Positions 21,618-32,692 of a stretch of DNA of 45,411 bases are shown piece after piece (positions within the stretch are counted from its first letter, which is position 1; each line of letters opens with the position of its first letter). The notes beneath the pieces were generated by a model that searched no databases, was not told the origin of the DNA, and saw only the letters and a list, made by a program, of their open reading frames with translations. A program made the position numbers and the translations under genes. Source of the DNA: Ceraceosorus guamensis (taxonomy: Eukaryota; Basidiomycota; Exobasidiomycetes; Ceraceosorales; Ceraceosoraceae); the NCBI RefSeq assembly GCF_003144195.1, contig NW_020290078.1:22392-67802 (forward strand), given 5' to 3'.

Positions 21618-23314
21618 CTAAACCTTTGCATGCAATGACCGACTGATCAAGAGTCGTGTCGCGCTGACAAAAATGACTCCGACGATCTGCGTGACGCCTG
21701 CCCAAGCCATGAGATGGTGATACGTGTTATCGGAAGGGCTGGACAAGAATGCGCCAGAGATTGGGTTGGAAAGCAAGGCACTGCCAATGGATTGCGTTTC
21801 AGATTGGGTAGATCAGGCTGGTCGAGGTACCCACTCACGGCAATGAAATAAGACTATAGATCATCCCAATCCTGGCGCCAATCTGCTCTATCGGACTGAT
21901 GGCAGCGATGCAAGGCGCCAGGCACGCCATGTAAGCACCGCTAACCACCCCGTACATGACTGCAAATAGGACGATGGATGGAAGCTTGGTCTGGGGTTGC
22001 ATGCTCGAAATGGGGATCCACCAAGCGACGCAAAAGACACCGCTGAGCAAGGTGGACGGAAGCAGGGTGTTAAAATTGCCAATGTAGTCCATCAAGGGCG
22101 CTGCAAGGAGTCGGCCTAAAAGAGAGCCGGCATTGAGAATTGCAATTAGGCTAGCGGGACCGAGGTCAGCTCGCCGAGGGCTGCCTGCTGTAGGTGACAG
22201 TGTTGCTCACTAGAATGCAAGGTTTGGGGCGACGTCCTGCTGTATGGCGTATGACTCCAGATCTGGAGGGGCGTAGATTCTGTCAGTCGAGTCTGCCACG
22301 GGTTGACAGAGAAGAATTACAGCTCACAAAAGTAAGGGCCGAATATCCCCAACGCAATCAGGCACGACCCACAGCATAGCAACGAGTACTTTGCCTCTTT
22401 GAACGCCGAAATGTCCGTCCACTTCTCCTCGCCATTGCTCTCCAGTGCTCGTGAGCTCATCAATCGCACGGCGAGCAGGCCAAAAGCAAGTACGATGAAG
22501 GCTACGATGCGAACACTCCATCCGAAGCTGAGGGTGTCGATGGAGAACATGTTGTTGAGAGCGATGGGGAAGATGATGCCGCCTGCTGATGAGCCTGTGA
22601 CCGCAATCCCCATCGCAAGACCTCGTCTACGCAGGAAGTACGAGGCGATGCTGGATGGCGCGGGATAGAACTGCGAATGCGGAGTTAGAGGACACCGATG
22701 CTGATGATTAGGCCAAGTGTTTCGAGAAACTCACCATCAAAGCGCAGCCTACACCTCCGACAAACCCCTGAGCAAGAATAAAGTGCCAATGTTGTGTCGC
22801 TAAGCTGGTCATCATGAGAGCAAAGGAGAGCACCAACGTGCCACAGAAGACGAGCCGCTTTGGGCCGTAAGCGTCAAACACCCTGCCCACTGGCATCCCG
22901 AGCAAAAAGAAGAGAAAAGTCTGCAGACTTCCTATCCAGCTTATCTGAGACGGCCATGATGAAGTAAGTATTTCCATCTGATAGTAAGTCTGAAAGATGC
23001 CAAACCTGCACAAAGATGGGCGCGGGTGGGTCAACCGGGGGAAAAGGCCTGAGCTGCGGAGCGCTTTCGCATTGTGCTCACGAGCTGACCATGCCAAAGC
23101 TGGCTGCGAGAGCGAACCAAGAGCCGAGGACGGAGAGCCACGCTTCTTTGCCTCCATCAGGGAACGGCGTCTTGCCTTGTGAAGTCCCCGTTGAAGGCGC
23201 GTGTAGTGCGGATGTTTTCAGTCTGATCAAATCCAACGGACTGGGCTTGTGCTGCTTGCAGGGTGCTGCTTGACCGGTCCCCGTGCTCGACGCGCTTTCG
23301 CCTTTTTGCGACAT
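21618..23314 (-). CDS. Major facilitator superfamily transporter, monocarboxylate (MCT/MCH) type
   Basis: Six exons on the minus strand: 23314-23082, 23005-22735, 22670-22328, 22262-22211, 22150-21839 and 21780-21618; 457 aa, normal for a 12-helix MFS protein. Seen: a cytosolic N-tail, then FPDGGKEAWLSVLGSWFALA (the PDGG-x-AW start of fungal MCT-like proteins), SFGIFQTYYQ, WIGSLQTFLFFLLGMPVGRV, FDAYGPKRLVFCGTLVL, a SSIASYFLRRRGLAMGIAVT loop, GSSAGGIIFPIAL, PYFYLESYA, APNLAFY, NAGSLLGRLLAAPLMDYIGN and a final helix MAWAGVTQIVGVIFVSATRL. Every junction restores family sequence. Relatives move monocarboxylates or riboflavin across the plasma membrane; the substrate here cannot be read from sequence. 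The N-terminal frame is open farther upstream to 23797, but MSQKGESAS at 23314 fits family length. Confidence 0.92.
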
Positions 23315-25365
23315 TCTACGCGACTGCTCTGGTTGCAAGCCTTGCTGATCGTCTCGTGCCGGCGAGTTGCTCTTGCCCGAGTTCGTGTCTTGATGTCTCG
23401 AAAATTCTGGCGTAGTATGGGAGAAGAGTTTGTAAAGGGTGACACGGTCCATTGAACCTCCCTCACTGACACCTCGCCCGTGGCATGAAGGAGAATGGCT
23501 AGTGAAGGTGGGAGGCAGCGAGCTGCGACGGGTGTGCCCAAGCATGTTGAGGGGATCCCTTGTGCAACAGAGGAGCGTGCAGAACGCAGAGCCTGCGCGG
23601 CGGCGCAGACGCTGTGCAACTGGTACGGGCGCGAACGTGCGCTGATGGGTGGAAGCAAGAAGAAGAAGGGGGATGAGAGATGCTGACGATGAGAAAGGCG
23701 CCTTTTCATGGGAGCGCGAGCTGCTTGTCTGAAAGGGAGCAAGCGGGAAGTCTTGCTTCCTCATCAAAACGAGCCTCTCGATCGCATCGTCGGGCATTTC
23801 GGATCATGTGCCGTCGAAAAGGTACAAAGACGGAGTACGGTGCACCGTGAGTGGTATGCAGAGGGCGCTTCAGGGCAATAAGCGTTTGCGTGGTTGCCGG
23901 CAATCTGGCATGGAGGCACCATCAGCTACCCGGACCTCACTTTGCGCAGACTGACCGGGACGGGTCGTAAGCGTGAGTAGATAGTCACGAATTTGATCGT
24001 GTAAAGCGCGGCTGATCGACGTGCACCGTCAAAGCCAACAGAATTGCGCTGAGACTCGAGACTTGGACTTCAAGTCGAGTGCTGCCAGCTTGCAAGGTGA
24101 TAGCATGTCAAAGTGCGTCGTTCATGTCGCATTTGCAGCAGACTCTGCTTTCGATCTGTCCACGCTCGTCTGCTTGCGCGCTTGGCTTGACTTGAAGCGA
24201 TAAGATGATATGCCTGCCTTGTCTTGCACTCGTGACTCTGATGACTCCGACTGTCATAGCTGGACTGCCGTGCGCTTGCTTGGCATCGACGACAGGCCAA
24301 AGACAGGCCAGGGACTTTTTCTACACGCTCACGTAGCTCACGTTCCTACTGTGACTGCTGCTGTCGCCTGTCAATCACGAATTCTTGACTGACACTTGTT
24401 ATTTTCGCAACCGAGATGCGCCCGTCGGGCCGCACCTCCGGCCGCGGCTTGAAATCTTGAATGGCTATCATTTAAATGCAGTCACGATCTTGAGTGGCGT
24501 CGCATCCGACTGACATGCAACGGCGGACATTTTGGGTCTGCTGATGCTCATTGAAGCTGAATCTGCGTGAATGTCGCTGCTTGACGTGTGCGGGATGATC
24601 GAATCAAGAGCAAGGCCGGTCAGCGAGTTCTCCGTCCCAGCAGCCACTGGCACTCACCACTGGTTTGCACCACCACCGAGTGGAAGCAGATTGTGAGCAT
24701 CGGTGAAGCATTTCAGTCACGCCATGTGAGTCTACCTGATGTTGCATCGCTCTCGTAGCTTCGTGAGTACGTCGGTCACTCAGCACGGCCCGCGCATCAC
24801 GGCCTTCTTTGCTTTGGGGCGGCCAACAGCTCGGACCGCGGTGATCGCCCCTCGTATGTCCTATTGCAGTTCATCGATGTGCATCGTTGCTATGCCACCA
24901 GCCATGAATGCTTGAGTGCGAGAAGTGAATTCCGGCTGTTGGAAAGCCACTTCACCTAAGAAGCTCCAGAAGGTATAGGCAGGCTGGATGAACCAAGAAT
25001 CAGAATGAATAGCCGAATACTCACACTCATGATTCAAAAGATTCAAATTCACTTCATTCAAGAGTCATGAATCACAAATCGTGAATTCAAGTTCACGATT
25101 GTGATTCAATTTACGAGCAGGCGAGACACGTGACGCGCGGCAGCAGATGATGACCCGCAAGCTTCGAGTTTTGAGTTGACGCTGGGTGGATGCAGCGCGT
25201 TGCTCCTCCTCATGTCGTTGTCCATCACACAAAACTCGGTCAGCGAAGGCATGCAACGCACCATGGCCCTCCCTACCGCCCCGTTTTGACATCCACCGCG
25301 TAGCAGGTGCGTAGCCACGCCGGCACATCCAAAGCTCCTCCCATCCATCAGCATAGCATGCAAGC
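23315..25365. other. Intergenic DNA with AT-rich repeats, no gene supported
   Basis: About 2 kb between the divergently arranged MFS and SPF45 genes. The first 480 bp form an open but low-complexity minus-strand frame, probably 5' UTR and promoter of the transporter. The rest holds no supported gene. Near 25000-25110 it becomes AT-rich, with ATTCAAATTCA-like words and a hairpin (listed separately). Confidence 0.5.
25069..25107. repeat. Near-perfect inverted repeat (hairpin) of the TGAATCAC family
   Basis: Arms 25069-25085 and 25092-25107 are reverse complements except for one extra A, around a six-base loop. The arm word GAATCACAAATCGTGAA relates to words near 39658-39680 and 43336-43350. 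Dispersed AT-rich repeats made from such words are, from memory, common between genes in smut-related fungi. Confidence 0.7.
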
Positions 25366-25843
25366 ATGGCTTCCGATCATCCCCCACCCAACTCATCATC
25401 CAACACTGCTCCTCCCTCCAGCAGCCTAGCGGGAGCATCCAGCTTGTACGCTGGCATCTTTGGCTCGGACACTGCTGCTGGGGGCAGTGATGGCTCTCAG
25501 AAGGTACAGCAGGATGGCAGCGCGTCCAGCACGAGCGCTGCCACCTCCACCTCTGCTCCAACCTCCGCAGCTTTGACGAGCGCCGGCGGGGCCCAGGCAT
25601 GGTCAGCCTCGCTGCGATTTGCGCCCAGAGCTCAGCCGCGAGTCAAGGTGGGAGCATCTACAGGCAATATGGCCCGAAAGTCAAGCAGCAGCGTGCAGTC
25701 CAAAGCGTCAGCAGACGCTCCTCGAGCATTCGGCAACGATGACTCGATGGGCCTCGACGACGACGAAGAGCAGGGTGTGGGGCTCGACAATCGATCAGCT
25801 GGATATCGAGCTCATGCTCACGCAGGCAAAGCTGGCAAAGGTG

Positions 25844-25874
<31 letters not shown>

Positions 25875-27846
25875 CAACGAGACGGATGCTGTTGCGACGA
25901 GTGAAGTGCCTGCCCAACCTACCCTCTCTACGCGGCAGCAACCGCCTCGTGCTGCGTTTCGGGCTGCACCACCAGACGAGGCGCAGCTCGCTCCATCCTC
26001 CGCTACACCTTCGATCAGCATTGCGCCCCCTGCAAACATTCCGCAACAGGAGCTGGATGCGGATCAAGCCATGGCAGCTGCGGATCTTGTTCTACGAGCT
26101 GAAGCAGAGGGGCGCGGGGAAGGTTCATCGCAGTGGGGCGAGAGGCCCAGGTGGAGGGACGATGAGGATGGCGAAGGGGAGGAGGAGGATGTCAACGGCT
26201 TCAGAAACTCAGAGGCTGGCAGGAAGCGCAAAAAGAAAAAAGTGAGTGGCAGTGATGGGCGTATCTGTGAGCGTGGCGTGTAGCGAGACGTCATCTCACG
26301 CGCAATCGCCGCTCCTGCTGCTCCAGACTCGTGCCCGTTCGCCTGCTCTCACAAAGCTGGATATGAATGCGGACTACGATCCTCGCGTACCGAACTCCTA
26401 CACCGAATACATTCTCATGCGATCGGCTAGGCGAAGAGCGGCTTGGGAAAGGGAGAGGCGAAGATTTGCCCAGCTGCACGGAGCAGATCCTGATGACGAG
26501 ATGATGGGGCTGCATGGCGGCGCAGATCTGGACGACCTGGATCGCAGAGAGAGGTTTGGTGAGTGCGCGTCGTTCTGAGACTTCGTGTGCCACGTTCATC
26601 AAGAGCTGAGCCGCGCTTCGACCCCTCCAGCTCGGTTTGCGCCTCCACCCGGTCTGTACGGTGCACTGAGCTCAGGCAGAGACGCCATCGCAGCAGCAGA
26701 CGACGACGACGACAAGCCGTACATCTCGCTCACCCCTCCTCCTGAGCCACGTGACGATGCGGGCGAACCACCATCAGAGCCGCCTCCGCCACCGTTTGCA
26801 ACAACTGTTCCCGCATCGAAAGCTATGACTGGGGAGGAAGCGTACGCTCGAAGGCTCGCCATGTCCAGCGCGTCTGCAACGGCAGCTCCGCCTCCATCCT
26901 CTGCACCTCCGGGGCCCCCTCCTGGACCGCCTCCCGGACCCCCTCCTGGCCTACCGCCTCCTACCGACCTCACAAATGCTCCATCTCAGCCTCAACAAGA
27001 CCCGACTTCTTTCGCCGCTCGGCAGTCTGCAGCAGCCGCGATCGCGGCAAAACTGGCAGCTCTGCAAAACAGCGCCGCAGCTTCGACCCCTGTCAAGCAG
27101 CCCGTTATCTCGTGGGTCAATCGATCGGACGGTGCAGCAGCTGGACCCGGTCAAGGAGCGCAGCGAGATCAAAAAGGCTTTGCGGCGAGATTGATGGCAA
27201 AGCAGGGATGGGTAGAAGGCGAAGGCCTCGGTGCTGCAGGTAACAAGGGCATCGTGACCCCTCTGATGGCTGCCAAGGAAAAGGCAGCCTCGGAGAATAG
27301 GTGGAAGGGCAAAGAAGATAACCCAACAAACAGGGCTATGGGCAGGATCATCCATGCCGAGAGCGCAGACATGAAGAAGAAGCTGGAAGAAGCGTATGGC
27401 CAGGTGAGAGCCATAAAAGCGAAGGCCCTGACGCGCAGCCAAGCTGATCCTCGAACTGTCCCTGGCAGCCATCCCCCGTCATTGTGCTCGACAATATGAT
27501 TGGAATCTCTGAAATTGACGACGACCTCCCGGCAGACGTGGGCGACGAGTGTTCCAAGCATGGATACGTGGAAAGGGTCGCCATTTGGCCCTGCCCAACA
27601 GAAGCAGACATGGAGAGGGTGCGCATATTTGTCAGATTCTCTGGACATGCGGGTGCCTGGAGATGCGTCAAGGAACTGGACGGGTGAGTGCCATGCTCCT
27701 GTCAAAACGTCACTCGACATGTCATAGGACTCTTTCCACTGACGTGCGCATATGCCCTATTCAGACGTTTCTTTGGAGGCAGGTCGGTGCGAGCGAGGTA
27801 CTACCCTGAGCAAGCTTTTGCCAATGGACAGTACGAACATCGCTAG
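25366..27846 (+). CDS. RBM17: Splicing factor SPF45 / RBM17 homologue (G-patch plus UHM-type RRM)
   Basis: Five exons: 25366-26241, 26327-26558, 26631-27403, 27469-27683 and 27765-27846; 725 aa, longer than animal SPF45 (about 400) because of disordered parts. Family role: a nuclear factor that helps select 3' splice sites through its U2AF-homology motif. Seen: a Ser/Ala-rich N-tail beginning SSLYAGIFG; a basic RKRKKKK stretch at the exon 1 end; the family block DYDPRVPNSYTEYILMRSA followed by a basic helix (about 300-340); a Pro/Gly-rich linker; a G-patch (about 550-592) with KGFAARLMAKQGWVEGEGLG; SPVIVLDNM, then an acidic segment and a C-terminal RRM ending with GRFFGGRSVRARYYPEQAFA. The RFFGGR part is the RXF-type element of UHM domains. 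A CTG repeat near 25848-25875 codes for poly-Ala. Confidence 0.94.
25848..25875. repeat. (CTG)n coding microsatellite in SPF45
   Basis: About nine CTG triplets in exon 1. In the coding frame they read GCT/GCN and give about ten Ala residues inside the disordered N-terminal tail. Confidence 0.8.
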
Positions 27847-28631
27847 CACACTCGATACCCGGTGCTGCGGAAGAAACGCTCCAGCGGAGGGCGTCGTGTT
27901 GGTATATGCTTATGACATCTCTGCCAACTTGCGTTTAATTCACACATATGCGCCTCCACGCAGCAACCTCAACACACTTCTGAGTGATGCAACGCTCCGA
28001 GTCATCTAGGTCTCCAATTTCTCGACCGTTCGCAATCCTTTTACTTGCAAGCGGCGTGCGCCTGCATGGGTAGTCAATCGCGAGTGCTGTCTGCTCGGCG
28101 AAGCGCGGTGCTGGGTCAATTAAGCGGGCCAGAGTGACGTGCTTTGTGTTGGTGAACAGCACGCGTGTCAGACGTGTTGCTCAGCCCACGCGATCATCAT
28201 TTGACGCGACCCGTGCCCCGCATTGAACACAAAACAGTAAGAGTGCCGCGGCTGTGTTTTCAGACATTGTGGAAGGTCCCAACTCGTTCTTGCTTGTGAG
28301 GCTGTGCAAGTCACAGAGTGACTACTCACACGAGGCGGCTGAAGTGCGCGTCAAATTGCTTCGAGCAGCGTTTGATTGACAATCAACGCGTTGTGGCCGT
28401 AGTCACGGTTGCTGGCTCAGCTCTGGCTTCGTGGCTTGACCATCAGCCCCAAGTCAAAAATGCGCAGCACAGCGCTGCAGGGTTCACGCCTCTGTCCCCT
28501 CAACACCATGACCTCCTGCCCCATCGCAGACCGTTCCATCTTCCATGCCACTCACTACCTCTCCTCCCCAATTCCCTTCCCCTTACATCGACCCAGCACT
28601 CTTTCACTCGCCAACGAAAGCATCTCGAGTC
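27847..28631. other. Intergenic DNA, no gene seen
   Basis: 3' flank of SPF45 and promoter of the secreted-protein gene. No supported frame. The last 130 bp are pyrimidine-rich (CCTCTCCTCCCC), as is common before start codons in this window. Confidence 0.5.
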
Positions 28632-29785
28632 ATGCTTCTCGCGATGCTCGTGCACAGGATCTTGCTGATCGGTACACTCGGCCTGCTCGCGCCGCTCGTC
28701 TCCGCAGCCCCGGCGCAAGGAGTGGATGGAGTGAGTGACGCGGACGCATTCTGTTCGAGCGAGAGAGCACGCTGACGTCAGGCGGCTCAAGGTGGCAAGA
28801 GCCAATCCCAAGCATTCGACGCGCAAGTATCCTCAGATCACCAAACCTTGGTTGCTCAATTACAGTGCCAAAGCTCAGCACTATGCAGCCAACATCGCTG
28901 CTCCACCCATCGTTCAGGCGCGCATAGACTTTGCGAAGGGATGCAACGCTGTGCGCACGAAGCTCAGCATGCGATCTCCCGGCAACGTCTTCTACTTTGA
29001 TGCGCTACGGTCTCGTGCGGCAGGAGAGAATTTGCTCGAAGCCAGCTGCGCATTGTACGCCATCACCTGGCACGGGGTGCGCGACGCTGTTGACCACACG
29101 CAAGAAGTGAGCGCCGGAGCTGAGGTGTGAGCTCGAGCTGTAAGGACTCACAATGCTGTAACGTTCCCTCGCCGACGCTTAAATGCAGGTTGCAGACAAG
29201 CTGGGGTGGGCCGTCGTGTGAGCTGGGCGTCTCTGCGAGGCACTGCGCCTCTTGATCACTAATGCTCGCTAGTGCCTCATCCAGCGGCGAAAATCCCACT
29301 GAAGACGATTCGCAGGGAGAGTCGCAACTGCAAGGTAAGATGGACTGTCCGCGAAGCGCATACATGGCCGTTCTGCTGACACTCGCCTTGAATGTGGTCC
29401 CACAGTCTGGCAGTACTCCAAACACTTTGAGGCAGACTCGAACGCAGCAGCAAGAGATGTTTTGGAGACGTGCGCAGATGTAGCAGAGGCTCATGGAGAG
29501 GGGAGTTGGGCCACACTCAACATCGAGGTCAGATATCCCATCGCTTTGAGCTACAGCGTCAACTGCGACGCATACAAAGTGGATGATTCGTGAGTGATGC
29601 AGGCGTCGCCTCGCGCTGTGCGCCACGAGAATCTCACGCTTGCCCACCCAACAGCCTCTTCGAAACAATCGACTTGACCAAGCTGGTGCGTCGGCGAATG
29701 AAGCGCTCAGTCGACCAGCGCGCTGCTGACCATGATCGTCGCATCGCAGGTGGGACAGAGATTGCATTGGACGCCCGTGGCATAG
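28632..29785 (+). CDS. Small secreted protein of unknown function, 251 aa
   Basis: Seven short exons: 28632-28730, 28792-29106, 29189-29217, 29273-29334, 29406-29589, 29655-29685 and 29750-29785, totalling 756 nt in one consistent frame; all introns are 55-82 nt with GT-AG ends. Seen: a strong signal peptide MLLAMLVHRILLIGTLGLLA with likely cleavage after PLVSA; a basic segment; two helical stretches (QARIDFAKGCNAV, ENLLEASCALYAITWHGV); an acidic, low-complexity middle (SGENPTEDDSQGESQ); then YSKHFEADSN and LNIEVRYPIALSYSVNCDAY, and the end GQRLHWTPVA. Four cysteines remain after cleavage, enough for two disulphides. No family recognised. The last intron (29686-29749) is the least sure; without it the frame would continue to about 30021. 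Small secreted proteins of plant-associated smut relatives are often effectors; here that is inference. Confidence 0.68.
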
Positions 29786-30442
29786 TGCTTCAAAGGTTCT
29801 CGCCTGGCCTCGCCGATCGCGATTCGTCACGCAATCGAGTACGCTTTTGTCTGCTCGCAACGCGTCATGAACATGAACACGAAGTGCAGTACCCAAATTC
29901 AGAAGATGAATTAGGGAACGAGAATATCCTCCGAATGGTCTCGCACTGCGATTCGCGCAGGGTACGTCGACTTTTGATGGTATTCCGTGATTGTGAGCAG
30001 AGAAAGACCAAGCGACGTTGACCACATCCGAAGTCCTCGAAAGGCCCATTCCCTAAGAGCCGTGTTGCCAAAGCCAATTTCGCCTTCGAAATAGTGGATT
30101 GGAAGACGAGGTGCGAGCGGCGCGAGCTCTTCTCCTTTTCTCCCATGGGGTGACTCGAGACCGCTACTTTGATACTCAAGTGTCTGAGTGAGCATCGGGA
30201 ACCAACAAATGCTCAGAATTAGTCACGTGTCTTGCACATGAAGCGAGCAAAGTGGGCATACATCGAGAGGTGATCGAGTCACTAGTGGTCAGGCAGGATT
30301 TCAGTTGATGTTCTTAGCTGCCGGTGAGATGCTACTCAATGGCCGATGAAAGGTGGTTCCAGATGACATGCGAACCAAGTCAAGCGTGGATCCATCATTC
30401 ATCATCGAAAAGCAGATTCGCGGAGCACGTTCGCAAATGCCC
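29786..30442. other. Intergenic DNA, no gene supported
   Basis: 3' flank of the secreted-protein gene. A long minus-strand frame (30049-29063) crosses this part and the gene, but it is a shadow without motifs. Confidence 0.45.
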
Positions 30443-30443
30443 C

Positions 30444-30452
30444 AAAAAAAAA
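30444..30452 (-). terminator. RNA polymerase III terminator (T9) of the tRNA gene
   Basis: Nine consecutive T on the minus strand directly after the discriminator base of the tRNA. Such a run is the usual Pol III stop signal. Confidence 0.85.
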
Positions 30453-30536
30453 TGCCTCCGCCGAGAATCGAACTCGGGTCTACGACTAACTTCACAAATA
30501 TGAGGTCGTCATGCTAACCGACTACAACACAGTGGC
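30453..30536 (-). tRNA. tRNA-Met (CAT), elongator type, with an 11-nt intron
   Basis: Minus strand, 84 nt. The T arm is perfect (CCGAG, loop TTCGATT, CTCGG), and the 3' acceptor strand CGGAGGC with discriminator A is followed by T9. The anticodon stem ACGAC/GTCGT encloses CTCATA, an 11-nt intron (30488-30498) one base 3' of the anticodon as is canonical, and A; the anticodon is CAT. The D loop has the usual GG. The 5' acceptor strand GCCACTG pairs with the 3' strand at six positions (one is G-U) and leaves an A-A mismatch at 4-69; the D stem also has a T-T at 10-25. The gene may be slightly degenerate or use an unusual stem. The B box (GAGTTCGATTCTC) is intact. Confidence 0.85.
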
Positions 30537-30883
30537 TATTTCCGCTGCGCCATTGGCGCATTGCCGCGAGGGCTCACTTAGGGAAATATGAACCAAATGG
30601 AAAGCACCGGCCTTGCAGGCTAAGATCACACAGCCGATCCCCGCCCATCCGCGCTACGCGTGATCGACTCGTTGACTGTGACTGCCATCCTGGCTCGTGC
30701 ATGCGTGACGCATCCGGGCGCGACTTTGGCTCGTAGCAGCTCATCGCTACTGCTACCACCTCGTGACTACGTGACTTCTCTGACTCTCCTCGCCTGCCTG
30801 TGCTATCAACCCCGACGATACCCATTGACCGCCAGGCTCATCTGCGCCGACAAAAGACCTTGCGCACCACCTCGTCCGCCATC

Positions 30884-32692
30884 ATGTCGCGCGTGGCCCA
30901 CTTTCCAGTCCCCGCGGGCATCCCAGTCTATGCGCTCGACTTTCTAGAGGAGGAGTTGGTCGTGTACGGAGGAGGCGGAGGCGTTGGCAGGACAGGCGTC
31001 ACCAATGCTCTCAAGGTGTTGAGGATCTTGAAAGATGACAGAAAGACGGAGGCGCTTCACGAGACGAAGCTGAGCAAAGACGAGGATGCGCCGGGCTGCT
31101 TGGCTGTAGAGAGACAAGTGAGTGTTGGAGACCAGCTAGCTCCATGTTGCAGCTTGGGACCAACAAGCTCACCCCCTCTGCCCGAAAGTCACATCAAATC
31201 CTGGCCGGCATCAACTGCCCAGCTGAGCATGTGAAGGCCGGACGCAACGAGCCAGTCCGGATCTTTGACTTCAGCGTCACCGCGTCGACAGCTTCAGAGA
31301 AGGACAAGGTGCAAGCGCAGATCACCCTCTCTAAGGCCGCGGCCGCCAAAGGTCTTGACATCCGGGACCCAGAGTCGTACATTGTGAGCGGCAGTATGAC
31401 GACATGAGGTCTTGGCATTACCATCTCTGACCCCATACTCTCGGAGCAGCGCGCGATCGCGCTCAGTCCCACAGGCACACACCTCTCTGTCGGAACGTCG
31501 GATGGCCAACACGCGCTGCTTCGATACCCCTCTCTGGAGTCAGCATGGAGCGATACCAGCGCAAAGCCCGAGTCAGTGCAGGAGATCTTCGACACCGACT
31601 TTAGCGAAGATTCTGCACAGGTGCTAGTCTGCGCTCAGAGGAGCATCAAGGTTTGGGCGACGGAAGCGGGCAAGGAGGGCGATGAGAAAGGTGTGGGCGG
31701 CGGAAAGACCTCGTCAGGCGCGCATGCAGGCCGGCTCGTGCAGACGATCCAGAATCCGGGCCTGGGAGGCCACTCTGCTGCGCTCGCTGCTGGCAACACC
31801 AGCCCACAGAGCGCTGCGTGCACTTTCCGCGCAGCAAAGTTTGGAAGAGGTGACCCTGTGAACGGTGGCACGCGGCATCGGCTGTTCACTGTGGTTAACT
31901 CAGGGTCTGGTGGGTCGGGGTCGAAGGGCAAGGGCAAAGCTGATCGAAGGAGGTGAGTGGGCGGCGGAGAGCGAGATTCAGAGTTGGGGCAGCATGCTGC
32001 TCCTCGGGCTACTCCAACAAGACATATCGTTTTGCTCATGCCCCTTTTCCCTACGTACCAGCTTCGTGACATCGTGGGACGCCGATTCGTGGGACCTGGT
32101 GGAGACGCGCAAGATCTCCGACAAGCCAGTGACGGTGTTTGATGTTTCGTGAGTGCGAGCAGGACATTGCGGAGCATGCAGAGCCTGACCCTGGAGCCAT
32201 CTTTTGCGCCGCCAGTTCCGATGGTACTAAGCTGGCATATGGATCATCGGACCTGTCAGTCGGTGTACTGGATGCACGGACACTTCGCGTGAGTAGTGAT
32301 GGGCGGCAAGCAGTGGACAATCGCTGTTCGTCCTAGTCGACTCACATTGAGTCATTTCCGAATGCCTTTCGCAGCCGCTTGTACGCATCTTGGATGCTCA
32401 TGGATTCCCCTCAACAGCTCTCAAGTTTAGTCCGAGCGGCAGGACGCTGATCAGTGCAAGTGCAGATAATACCCTCCGAGTCATCGACGTGCCCAAAGAT
32501 CTCAAGCCGGACAATGGGATCGGTGAGTGGCTTGGTCATTGAACAGGCTCTCAGGTCAAAGTCTTCTTTGTATGCTGATGGAAATCGCGCGCGCTCTTCT
32601 CGTGGCCAGGGGAGCTCTTCGGCTCCATCATTGTTGCCATTCTCTTGGTTCTCGTTGCGATCTGGATGCACAACCGGTTTGATTTGCTCTGA
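30884..32692 (+). CDS. SEC12: SEC12/PREB, guanine nucleotide exchange factor for Sar1
   Basis: Seven exons: 30884-31117, 31153-31383, 31450-31952, 32062-32148, 32216-32288, 32375-32522 and 32610-32692; 452 aa. Family role: an ER membrane protein with a cytosolic seven-blade propeller that loads Sar1 with GTP to start COPII coat assembly. Seen: the hallmark N-terminus IPVYALDFLEEELVVYGGGG (the GGGG-x-x-R-T-G-V loop carries the potassium-binding K-loop region), ALKVLRILKDD, LSKDEDAPGCLA; propeller strands such as RAIALSPTGTHLSVGTSDG, SSDGTKLAYGSSDLSVGVLD and LKFSPSGRTLISASADNTLR; and a C-terminal membrane segment ELFGSIIVAILLVLVAIWMH. Only about eight residues follow the membrane span, so the lumenal domain of yeast Sec12 is absent. 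The first intron would be just 35 nt (31118-31152), unusually short; a later acceptor at 31166-31167 keeps the same frame. Confidence 0.92.

Noticed and set aside
29063-30049. 328-codon minus-strand frame opposite the secreted-protein gene
   Set aside because: Longer than the plus exons, but it has no motif, no signal and no splice logic, whereas the plus strand has a signal peptide and six consistent introns. Transcript data could reverse this choice.
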